This document shows positions 24,791-32,714 of a stretch of 64,000 nt of DNA, in pieces; position 1 is the first letter of the stretch, and each line of letters begins with the position of its first letter. Below the pieces are notes generated by a model. That model made no database searches, was not told the origin of the DNA, and saw only the letters and a program-made list of their open reading frames with translations. The translations under genes and the position numbers were made by a program. Source of the stretch: Dinghuibacter sp964544695 (GTDB taxonomy: Bacteria; Bacteroidota; Bacteroidia; Chitinophagales; Chitinophagaceae); assembly GCA_964544695.1 (NCBI GenBank), contig CAZJDB010000104.1, positions 32,405 to 96,404 of the forward strand, in the 5' to 3' direction.

Positions 24791-26391
24791 GTCCCTTTAT
24801 CGATTATTTGCTGAAGACCTTCCTGGTATCGGGGATACTCTATGGGTATTACCATATCAGTCTAAGGGATAAGCGCTTCCATCAATGGAACCGCTTTTAC
24901 CTGCTCAGCGCCGTGGTCTTGTCGCTGACGTTGCCCCTCATCCATATACCTGTGCATGCGCAAACCACGACGGACAGCCACTTGCTCATCGCCCTGTGGC
25001 AGGCAATCAATCGCGGAGGCGCAACCATAGCGGCGCCAAATCGCGCAATCCGCCAAGTCGACCTTTCGGGATACGTGTACACGGGCATCGTCCTCCTTCA
25101 ACTGACAGTGCTGGCCTGGAGGCTGGGCAGCCTGGGTTACCTCTACCGCAGGTCGCCCCACCAGAGGCTGGAAAAGATCACCCTGGTGGAAACCCTGGAT
25201 AAAAGCACCCCCTTTTCCTTCTTTCACTGGATCTTCTGGAACCGTTCGGTAGAGCTGGATTCGCGCGAGGGACAACACATTCTGCGCCACGAGCTGACGC
25301 ACGTGCACCAGCACCATACGCTGGACAAGCTCCTGCTGCAATTGTGTTGTATCGTGTTCTTTCCGATCGTGTTCTTTTACCTCATACGCCGGGAGCTTCA
25401 ACTGATCCACGAGTTCCTTGCGGATAAAGAGGCTACCGGCGACGGAGACCTGGAGGGGTATGCGCGCCTCCTGGTGAGTCAGGCTTTTTCCGCTTCTCCG
25501 CGGGCCTTTACCAACAGCTTTTTTCAACACCCCTTGAAAAGACGTATAGCCATGATTACCCGATTGTCCAACCCCCGCTTTGCTTACCTGAGGAAAATCG
25601 CCCTCCTTCCCCTGGCCGGAGTCCTGTTCGGGCTCCTGGCCTTCCGGGTGGAAGCCAGCCATCCCCTCTTCGCCTACACCATTAATCAGGCGGAAAATAA
25701 CCTCGTGAAAGTTTTTTACCTGGGCAAAACCGAGACGCCGAAACCGCGGGTGGTCAAAGTCATGCACATGGCTCCCGCACCCGACCCGGTTACGAGCCCA
25801 CCGAAGGTGGATACGATCCCGGGGCAGGCGCCCCTGGTTGGTATTGCCAATCCCGAGCTGGACAGCGTCCTTTTTGTCCTGGACGGAAAAAGGTATCTTG
25901 GAGGAAAGGAGATCCTGAGATACCTCGATCCCAGTAAGATCGAGGCCATCAATGTGCTGAAAGACGGAAAGGCCACGGCGATCTACGGTCCCGAAGGGAA
26001 GCACGGCGTGATCCAGATCATCATGAAGGGGGTCAATGACACTTCCCGGAACACCGGGGACGAGGACGACAAGGTATTCACGAAAGTGGATGTGGAAGCG
26101 CAGTTCCCGGGGGGAGACGCCGCCTGGACCGATTATGTACGGCAAAAGATCGTTGAAAGGATGGATGACCTGCAAAAGGCCAATAAATCGGGAACCTGCG
26201 AAATCTCCTTTATCGTCGACAAGAACGGGGGCGTCACGGACGTGAAAGCACTGACGATGGAGGGTACCGTGCTGGCCACCATTTGTACGGATGCCATACG
26301 GAATGGACCGTCCTGGGTGCCCGCCCAACAAAACGGCCATATCGTGAAGGCCTTCCGCAAGCAAAAGATCACTTTCCAAATGCCCGAATAA
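24787..26391 (+). CDS. BlaR1-like M56 metalloprotease with plug-like and TonB C-terminal regions
   Basis: A 534-residue membrane protein. Four N-terminal helices surround the zinc motif HELTH (168-172), with a downstream HEFLADKEA as the third-ligand region, as in BlaR1/MecR1. After the last helix (about 275-290) the extracytoplasmic part contains SKIEAINVLKDGKATAIYG, which resembles a TonB-receptor plug, then a C-terminal TonB-like domain (about 430-534). It lacks the penicillin-binding domain of classical BlaR1. Predicted to sense an envelope state and cut the BlaI repressor. Confidence 0.85.
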   Translation: MSPFIDYLLKTFLVSGILYGYYHISLRDKRFHQWNRFYLLSAVVLSLTLPLIHIPVHAQTTTDSHLLIALWQAINRGGATIAAPNRAIRQVDLSGYVYTGIVLLQLTVLAWRLGSLGYLYRRSPHQRLEKITLVETLDKSTPFSFFHWIFWNRSVELDSREGQHILRHELTHVHQHHTLDKLLLQLCCIVFFPIVFFYLIRRELQLIHEFLADKEATGDGDLEGYARLLVSQAFSASPRAFTNSFFQHPLKRRIAMITRLSNPRFAYLRKIALLPLAGVLFGLLAFRVEASHPLFAYTINQAENNLVKVFYLGKTETPKPRVVKVMHMAPAPDPVTSPPKVDTIPGQAPLVGIANPELDSVLFVLDGKRYLGGKEILRYLDPSKIEAINVLKDGKATAIYGPEGKHGVIQIIMKGVNDTSRNTGDEDDKVFTKVDVEAQFPGGDAAWTDYVRQKIVERMDDLQKANKSGTCEISFIVDKNGGVTDVKALTMEGTVLATICTDAIRNGPSWVPAQQNGHIVKAFRKQKITFQMPE

Positions 26392-26402
26392 ACCGTTTAC
26401 CT

Positions 26403-27866
26403 ATGCAAGTACTTATCAGCTCATTCGCCCTGTATCTCGGAAAAGCGATGCTCCTGTCCGGAGTGCTGTACGCCTATTTCCATTTCTTCCTGCGCGACAA
26501 GCAGACCTTCGGTTGGAACCGTACCTACCTGCTGGGCGCGGCGATCCTGACCGTGGTGGTCCCCTTCGTGCACATACCGGTTCCCCTTCCTTTCGAGACC
26601 CAGGCGCATCAGCACGTCTTGTTGTTGGACGTATCTCAGGGATCTGTAGAAAGCGCACTCCGCGAATCCGGCCCCCCCGCGGCCACCCGGGCACCCTTTC
26701 CCTGGGAAAGCCTGGTCCTTGGCGCCTATGCGGCCGTGGTGCTGCTGATGCTGGGGGGCTTCCTGCTGCGGGTTCGGGCCCTGCGTCGCCTTCGCAGACA
26801 GGCCGTCAGTACCCGGATGGAAAGGGTGACCCTTCTCCAGACGGATGCTCCGGGAACACCCTTTTCTTTCTTCAACTGGATCTTCTGGGACCGTCAGTTG
26901 CCCGTGGACTCCGAGGCGGGCAGAAAGATTTTCCGCCACGAACTGGCGCATATCCGGTACCGGCACAGCCTGGATAAGATGGGCCTGGAGCTCCTTTGCA
27001 TTTTCCTGTTCCCCGTGTTTCCCCTCTACCTGATCCGCCGGGAGTTGCGCCTGGTGCATGAATACCAGGCGGACCACGAAGCGGCGGGGAGGAAGGATGT
27101 GGATGCGTATGCAGAGTACCTGATCCAGCACGCCCTGGGGACGAAGGGGCACGCCCTGGCGCATGCCTTCCACGCGCACCCCCTGGCCCGGCGCATCCTG
27201 ATGCTGGAACGCCTGCCCCGCCTCAAAGGGGGGAAGTGGAGCCGGTGGATGGTGCTGCCCCTGTTCCTGGGCGGCACGGCGCTGTGCGCTTTCCGGATGG
27301 AAAGGCCCCTGCCCCGGACCCTGACCGTGGTCATCGACGCGGGGCACGGAGGCGAGGACCCCGGCGCGGTGAGCGGGGCCTACCGCGAGAAGGACATCAA
27401 CCTGGCCATCGTCCGCGAGATCGGACGCCTGGCCCCGGGTTATCCCCTGCATATCATCCTCACGCGCCAAAAGGATACTTTTCAGCGCGTGCAGGATAAG
27501 GTCATCTTTTGCGAAACGCAACATGCCGATCTGTTCGTTTCCATCCATACTAACTTTCACGAGTCGCCCGAATTGGGTATACAGGCCTACATCTCGGACC
27601 GGAACCGCTACTACGACTCCAGCGTCGTGCTGGGATCTCTGCTGGCCCGGTGCCTGAACCAGGTGTATCCCACCGATCAGGTACTGAGAAAGCCTACGTC
27701 GGCGGTCCGCGTGCTGGACCGTAATGTCTGCCCCGCGGTGCTCCTCGAATGCGGGGACATTTCCAACCCGAAGGATGCGGCTTACATGTCATCTGCTTCC
27801 AACCAGGAGAAACTGGCGCGCGGGGTCCTTCAGGCCCTTTCGGATTACGCAGGAGGCAGAAAATGA
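26403..27866 (+). CDS. M56 metalloprotease fused to N-acetylmuramoyl-L-alanine amidase (Amidase_3)
   Basis: A 487-residue fusion. Residues 1-300 form a second BlaR1-like M56 membrane protease with HELAH (179-183) and HEYQADHEA. After the final helix (about 280-300) comes a complete Amidase_3 domain with zinc ligands His315 (DAGHGG), Glu329 (REKD) and His382 (SIHTN) and catalytic Glu449 (LLECG). Amidase_3 enzymes cut stem peptides from muramic acid. The start at 26403 follows the upstream stop by 11 bases. The next gene overlaps by 4 bases. The domain that normally senses beta-lactam is thus replaced by a peptidoglycan-binding enzyme. Confidence 0.88.
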   Translation: MQVLISSFALYLGKAMLLSGVLYAYFHFFLRDKQTFGWNRTYLLGAAILTVVVPFVHIPVPLPFETQAHQHVLLLDVSQGSVESALRESGPPAATRAPFPWESLVLGAYAAVVLLMLGGFLLRVRALRRLRRQAVSTRMERVTLLQTDAPGTPFSFFNWIFWDRQLPVDSEAGRKIFRHELAHIRYRHSLDKMGLELLCIFLFPVFPLYLIRRELRLVHEYQADHEAAGRKDVDAYAEYLIQHALGTKGHALAHAFHAHPLARRILMLERLPRLKGGKWSRWMVLPLFLGGTALCAFRMERPLPRTLTVVIDAGHGGEDPGAVSGAYREKDINLAIVREIGRLAPGYPLHIILTRQKDTFQRVQDKVIFCETQHADLFVSIHTNFHESPELGIQAYISDRNRYYDSSVVLGSLLARCLNQVYPTDQVLRKPTSAVRVLDRNVCPAVLLECGDISNPKDAAYMSSASNQEKLARGVLQALSDYAGGRK

Positions 27867-29383
27867 GATTCGCGTTGTTACTATTATCCGTGATCATCGC
27901 CGGGCGGGCCGGCGCCCAGACCCTTTCAGAGGGGAAGCAACTGATCTATTATGAGCGCTATGCAAGCGCACGTACCGTTTTGGAAAAAGCCCCGGGAAGC
28001 CCCGAAACCACCTTTTGGCTGGCGAAAGCCGAACTGGGGCTCAGGGATACGGCGGCCGCAAGGGCGCACTTCCTGTCGGTGCCGCTGGCAGGCGACCTGG
28101 GCGCTTTGGCCAGGGCCTATGCCGGGCAGGACCGGTATGCCATGGTCGGAATCCTAACGAGAATGATCGCCGAAGAAAAGAAGCACCCGGAGGCGGGGCT
28201 ATACCTCATGTTGGGGGACGCCTATACCGCTTTGATGGATGGGGGGAATGCGGTCACGAGCTTTACCCATGCCCAGCAAATCGATCCCCGCGACGCGGCC
28301 GCGCACTATAAAATCGGACTGATCTATGAATCGCAGCGCAACGCGGAGCAATTTCTTCCGGAGTACGAAGCGGCACTGGCTGTCGATTCCACCTTTGCAC
28401 CCGCTGCGTATCGTTTATACGTGTATTATTATTCGAGAGATGTCCTGCGGTCGGCCAATTATCTCCGCCAATACGCGGCCCACGCCGACCCCAGTCCTTT
28501 GCTGGACCTCGCAGGCGTGGACATCCTGTTTGCAAGCGGGCACTATGCGGAAGCGATCGCGCGGGCAAAATCCCTGATCCCAGCGGCGCCCGAAGCCTTC
28601 CGGCCCCATTACGACAAGCTGATGGCGTATGCGTACGATTCGATGGGCAACTATGCGTTGGCTGCGGCGAGCATCGATGCGTATTTTGCCCGCCCCGATA
28701 CCAGCCTTACGCCCCGGAACTATACCGCGGCCGCGCATATTTATTACAAAGGGGGCTTTAGCCACGATTCGATCTTTACCTATCTGCGCCGGGCCGTAGC
28801 ATTGGATACGTCTGTATCGAACCAGGTGCGTTATGTGCGCTACGCGGCGCGCCTCGCCGATTCGCTGAAGGAACCCATGCAAAGGGCGTATTGGCTGGGG
28901 CAGGTTTGTCTCCTTGAGAAAGAGCCCGATGCAAGCGATCTGTATGCCTATGGAAGCCAGTTGTTCAATACGGCGGAAGTCGTCAGGGCAGCAGATTCGG
29001 CGACCCGCGCGGGGGCTTCCGATCCTTATTACCGGATGGCGGACAGCGTTTTCGCCGTCTACATCGACAAGTTCCCCGATTATGCGGTGTACGGCTATTA
29101 CTGGCGGGCGCGTTCGAACTGGTCCCTGGATACGGACCTGAGCAAGGGCCTGGCGGTCCCCTATTTTCAAAAGATGCTCGTGGCGGCCTGCGCCTCCAGG
29201 GACTCGGCGCACTTCACGGGTCAGATCGAAATGGGGGACTGGTTCCTTACGAATTACTATTACAAGAAAAAAGATTACGAACAAGCCCTGGCTTACGATA
29301 CGAAGTACCTGGAATACGAGCCGGGGGATAAAGTATTTATTCGCTTGCGCGACCAGCTTCAACGATACCTAAAAGCCCGATAA
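27863..29383 (+). CDS. Secreted TPR-repeat protein
   Basis: A 506-residue protein with a signal peptide (MRFALLLLSVIIAGRAGAQ). The mature part is a chain of helical pairs with tetratricopeptide character, such as AAAHYKIGLIYESQRNAEQF and a C-terminal segment DYEQALAYDTKYLEYEP. TPR proteins act as scaffolds in periplasmic complexes. The ATG overlaps the amidase-fusion stop by 4 bases and the next gene begins two bases after its stop, so it belongs to the BlaI operon. No enzymatic motif is visible. Confidence 0.82.
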   Translation: MRFALLLLSVIIAGRAGAQTLSEGKQLIYYERYASARTVLEKAPGSPETTFWLAKAELGLRDTAAARAHFLSVPLAGDLGALARAYAGQDRYAMVGILTRMIAEEKKHPEAGLYLMLGDAYTALMDGGNAVTSFTHAQQIDPRDAAAHYKIGLIYESQRNAEQFLPEYEAALAVDSTFAPAAYRLYVYYYSRDVLRSANYLRQYAAHADPSPLLDLAGVDILFASGHYAEAIARAKSLIPAAPEAFRPHYDKLMAYAYDSMGNYALAAASIDAYFARPDTSLTPRNYTAAAHIYYKGGFSHDSIFTYLRRAVALDTSVSNQVRYVRYAARLADSLKEPMQRAYWLGQVCLLEKEPDASDLYAYGSQLFNTAEVVRAADSATRAGASDPYYRMADSVFAVYIDKFPDYAVYGYYWRARSNWSLDTDLSKGLAVPYFQKMLVAACASRDSAHFTGQIEMGDWFLTNYYYKKKDYEQALAYDTKYLEYEPGDKVFIRLRDQLQRYLKAR

Positions 29384-29384
29384 T

Positions 29385-31514
29385 TTGCGATACTTACTGC
29401 TCATTGCCCTGCTGGCGCCCCTTCTCGCGCCGGCACAGGACACCCTTGTGCGCGGTCGCGCCGACACCGTGCTGCGCGGCCGCAGCGATACCGTGCTGCG
29501 CGGCCGCGCCGACACCGTGCTCCGGAGCCGCGCGGACTCCCTTCGCGAGATTCGCATCATCGGGCACAAGCCCCCGGTGGAGAAAAAGCTCGACCGCACG
29601 ATCGTGCACGTGGATGCGCTCCTTGCCAACACAGGCGGACAAGCGTGGGACGTCCTGGGCAACACCCCGGGGGTCACCACGGAGGAGGACGGCAGCATCA
29701 GCCTCAACGGCAACGCGGGGGTGATGATCCTCATCGACGACCGGCCCACCTACCTCAGTGGGGAACAATTGATGAATTTCCTGAAGTCGCTGCCCGCGTC
29801 CCAACTGGATCAGGTGGAACTCCTGCCCAACCCTCCTGCGCGGTATCCCGCCGCGGGGGCTGCGGGGATCATCATCATCCGCACGAAGCGGGCAGCGAAG
29901 GATGGGTTCCAGGCACAGTTGTCGACGAATTATTCCCAGGGAATCTACCCCAAAACCAACACCTCTCTGGGTTTGCTCGGGCAGCATGGCCCCTGGAAAT
30001 TCAATGCGGTCTTTGCGTACTATTATTCCTCCAATTGGAACAACTCCCGGCGCTACAGGGACTATGTGCCGCCCTACGGGTCCGTGAACCAGAATTACAC
30101 CGAGGTTAACTTCGATCACGCCTTCAATGAATCGATCGACCTCGAGCACAAGAAGAACTGGGGGTTCCTCTTCAACCTGTTGAACAACCCTTACCATGAG
30201 CGAGGGAACTACCTCGACAGTTTTTTCGACGCGGGCTCCAAATACGATTCGCTTGAGGACGTGATGAGCCATTTTAACAGGCATACGACGACCCTCAGCG
30301 CGAATGCGCACGTGACGGGGAAGCACCTCTCTGCCGATGCGGATTTCGTGCACTATCAGGATCGGTCCTTCCAATGGGAGACCGACACGACCTTTTCGCT
30401 GCAAACGACCCAGTCTTTTCACGCGAATATCTATAGTGTGAAGGGGGATTATACGAATGCGTTCCTGGACGCGGGGGTGCAATCTTCCATTTCGGTGCGC
30501 CAGGATACGGGGAGTTACGTGCCCCTGGATTCGCTGAATAATTCGTTTCACTATACGGAGCAGATCAATGCGGCGTATGTGTCTGCGCACCGCACGTTCG
30601 GCCGCTTTGAAGTCCAGGCGGGCCTTCGGCTGGAAAATACAAACGGGTCGGGGAAGAGCGAGGGGAGTCTGGATTCGAGCTTTTCCCTAAATTATACTAA
30701 CCTCTTCCCTTCGGCGCACGCCCTGTGGACATCCGACAGTATGCGTCGTCACCAGGTGGGCTTTGCCTATGCACGGCGCATCGACCGGCCCGGCTATAAC
30801 GACCTGAACCCTATGCGCTTTTTCTGGGACCCCCAAACGTATATGGGGGGGAACCCTGCCCTGCAGCCCGAATTTTCCAATCACTTCGAGTTGTCGTATA
30901 CGTACCTGAACCGCTACACCCTAACGGCCTCGTATATCCGAACACTGGGCTCCATCGACCAGGTCTTCATCGCCCAGCCGCCTGAATTTTTCTACTATGA
31001 CATCAATATGGACCGGTACGACAACTGGGGGCTTAACGGGGATGCGTCGGTCGGGGTGGGTCACTGGTCGCTCAATGCGCACGCGGAATTCCGGTACGAG
31101 CGGTATGTGAGCGCGCTGCCGGATAGTGCTATTTTGGACAAGACACTCCCCTATTTCACGATTTCGGGAAGCACGAAGTATGTATTCGCGGGGGGATGGA
31201 GCGCGGAGGTGAGCGGTTGGTACCGCACGGACCACCTCTTCGCCCAAAGCGTGATGCGGCCCACGGGGCGGCTCAACCTCGCCCTGCGCAAGAAGTTGTT
31301 CGGATCCCGGGGGACGCTGACCCTGGCGGGGTATGATGTGTTGCGCACGAACATCGTGGCGCGCTACATTTATTTACCGAATGCGCTCGTTCACTTCAGT
31401 AATGCGTTCGACAGGAGACAGGTGGCCGTTACGTTTGCGTATACTTTTGGAAAAACGGCGATAAAAATTGCAGAGCATACCACAGGAGTCGAATCGGAGC
31501 GCTCGCGGCTCTAG
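29385..31514 (+). CDS. TonB-receptor-like outer-membrane beta-barrel protein
   Basis: A 709-residue outer-membrane protein of the outer-membrane-barrel family. A short signal peptide (MRYLLLIALLAPLLAPAQ) leads to a 24-base-repeat-encoded linker, a plug domain (about 50-175, with AWDVLGNTPGVTTEEDGSISL and AAGAAGIIIIRTKR) and a long beta-barrel of alternating aromatic strands. No carboxypeptidase-like N-domain is seen and a TonB box is not evident. The start is a TTG at 29385, two bases after the TPR stop; no ATG lies upstream. It is the last gene of the BlaI operon. Confidence 0.83.
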   Translation: MRYLLLIALLAPLLAPAQDTLVRGRADTVLRGRSDTVLRGRADTVLRSRADSLREIRIIGHKPPVEKKLDRTIVHVDALLANTGGQAWDVLGNTPGVTTEEDGSISLNGNAGVMILIDDRPTYLSGEQLMNFLKSLPASQLDQVELLPNPPARYPAAGAAGIIIIRTKRAAKDGFQAQLSTNYSQGIYPKTNTSLGLLGQHGPWKFNAVFAYYYSSNWNNSRRYRDYVPPYGSVNQNYTEVNFDHAFNESIDLEHKKNWGFLFNLLNNPYHERGNYLDSFFDAGSKYDSLEDVMSHFNRHTTTLSANAHVTGKHLSADADFVHYQDRSFQWETDTTFSLQTTQSFHANIYSVKGDYTNAFLDAGVQSSISVRQDTGSYVPLDSLNNSFHYTEQINAAYVSAHRTFGRFEVQAGLRLENTNGSGKSEGSLDSSFSLNYTNLFPSAHALWTSDSMRRHQVGFAYARRIDRPGYNDLNPMRFFWDPQTYMGGNPALQPEFSNHFELSYTYLNRYTLTASYIRTLGSIDQVFIAQPPEFFYYDINMDRYDNWGLNGDASVGVGHWSLNAHAEFRYERYVSALPDSAILDKTLPYFTISGSTKYVFAGGWSAEVSGWYRTDHLFAQSVMRPTGRLNLALRKKLFGSRGTLTLAGYDVLRTNIVARYIYLPNALVHFSNAFDRRQVAVTFAYTFGKTAIKIAEHTTGVESERSRL
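29439..29534 (+). repeat. Four 24-bp tandem repeats in the barrel gene
   Basis: Units at 29439-29462, 29463-29486, 29487-29510 and 29511-29534, consensus GACACCGTGCTGCGCGGCCGC plus three bases, encode DTVLRGRA four times immediately after the signal peptide. Confidence 0.9.
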
Positions 31515-31535
31515 AGCCCCCGGCGAGAACCGGCT

Positions 31536-32696
31536 TTAAAATTTGACGCCGTGTATGATCAGCTCCTTTTCGCCGGCGCAAGCCTCCACACGCCCGATCA
31601 CGTGCGCGGCGATACCGAAGGACGCGGCGGCTTCAATGATTGTCCGGGCGTACTTTTCCTCGGTATAGATTTCGAGCCGTTGTCCCATATTGAACACCTG
31701 GCACATTTCCCGCTGTTCGACACCCGAGGCCTCTTGGATGATCCCGAAGACGGGCGGGGGATCGAAGAGGTTGTCTTTCACGATGCGAATGCCATCACCC
31801 ACGTACTTCATCACCTTGGTCAGGCCTCCCCCGCTGTTATGGATGAGACCATGCATGGCACCGAAGTGTTTTTGAAGCAGTTCCTTCATCAAAGGAAGGT
31901 AGGTTCGGGTAGGGCTGAGGAGGAGCTGGCCCACGTGCACCTGGAGGCCGTCGATGTTAACGAGGTCGGTCAGACGGTGGCGTCCGATGTACACCACCTC
32001 TCTGGCCAGTGCCGGGTCATAGGATTCTGGGAAGTGATCCGCATAGTATTTCGCGAGGGCGTCGTGGCGGGCGCTGGTCAGGCCGTTGGAGCCGATCCCG
32101 CTGTTGTAGGCGGACTCGTAAGCTGACTGTCCGAAGCTGGCCAGGCCAATGATCGTGTCTCCGGGGCGGATGCGCTCGTTGGTAATGGTGGATGCCTTAG
32201 GCCAGCGCGCAGTCATGGTGCCGTTGACGGCGATGGTCCGGACCACGTCTCCCACGTCGGCGGTTTCGCCGCCCATATAACGAATGTTGACGCCGAAGTC
32301 GCTCATCTTATCGAAAAAGGCCTGGGTACCACGGATGACGGCCTTGAGGACCTCTCCTGGAATCAGCGACTTGTTTCGGTCTATGGTGCTGCTGAACAGG
32401 AGTTGATCGTAGATGCCGACGCACAGCAGGTCGTCGGTATTCATGACGATCGCGTCCTGGGCGATGCCTTCCCAAACGGACAGGTCCCCCGTTTCTTTCC
32501 ACCAGAGGTAGGCCAGGACGGTTTTGGTACCCGCGCCGTCGGCGTGCATGACGTTGATCCAGTCTTTATCGCCTCCCAGGTAGTCGGGATAGACCTGGCA
32601 AAAGGCATGGGGATAAATCCCATGGTCCAGGGTCGCCGTGGCGGCGTGCACTTCTTCCTTCTGGGCGGATACGCCCCGCTGCTGGTATAAAGACAT
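31536..32696 (-). CDS. purM: Phosphoribosylformylglycinamidine cyclo-ligase-like (AIR synthase)
   Basis: A 386-residue protein of the AIR-synthase fold: VMHADGAGTKTVLAYL, the ATP-site segment GIAQDAIVMNTDDLLCVG, MGGETADVGD and a C-terminal HNSGGGLTKVMKYVG. It would close the imidazole ring of purine synthesis in the cytoplasm. It is about 40 residues longer than the E. coli enzyme; Bacteroidota forms are often longer. I start it at the ATG at 32696 (MSLYQQRGVSAQ), six codons into the open frame. It follows the FtsX-type permease gene closely on the same strand. Confidence 0.85.
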   Translation of the reverse strand: MSLYQQRGVSAQKEEVHAATATLDHGIYPHAFCQVYPDYLGGDKDWINVMHADGAGTKTVLAYLWWKETGDLSVWEGIAQDAIVMNTDDLLCVGIYDQLLFSSTIDRNKSLIPGEVLKAVIRGTQAFFDKMSDFGVNIRYMGGETADVGDVVRTIAVNGTMTARWPKASTITNERIRPGDTIIGLASFGQSAYESAYNSGIGSNGLTSARHDALAKYYADHFPESYDPALAREVVYIGRHRLTDLVNIDGLQVHVGQLLLSPTRTYLPLMKELLQKHFGAMHGLIHNSGGGLTKVMKYVGDGIRIVKDNLFDPPPVFGIIQEASGVEQREMCQVFNMGQRLEIYTEEKYARTIIEAAASFGIAAHVIGRVEACAGEKELIIHGVKF

Positions 32697-32714
32697 GGCG
32701 CGAAAATACGCCAA

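Noticed and set aside
24862..26379. A 505-residue minus-strand frame opposite the M56 gene
   Set aside because: The plus-strand frame has HELTH and a TonB domain and lies in a coupled operon.
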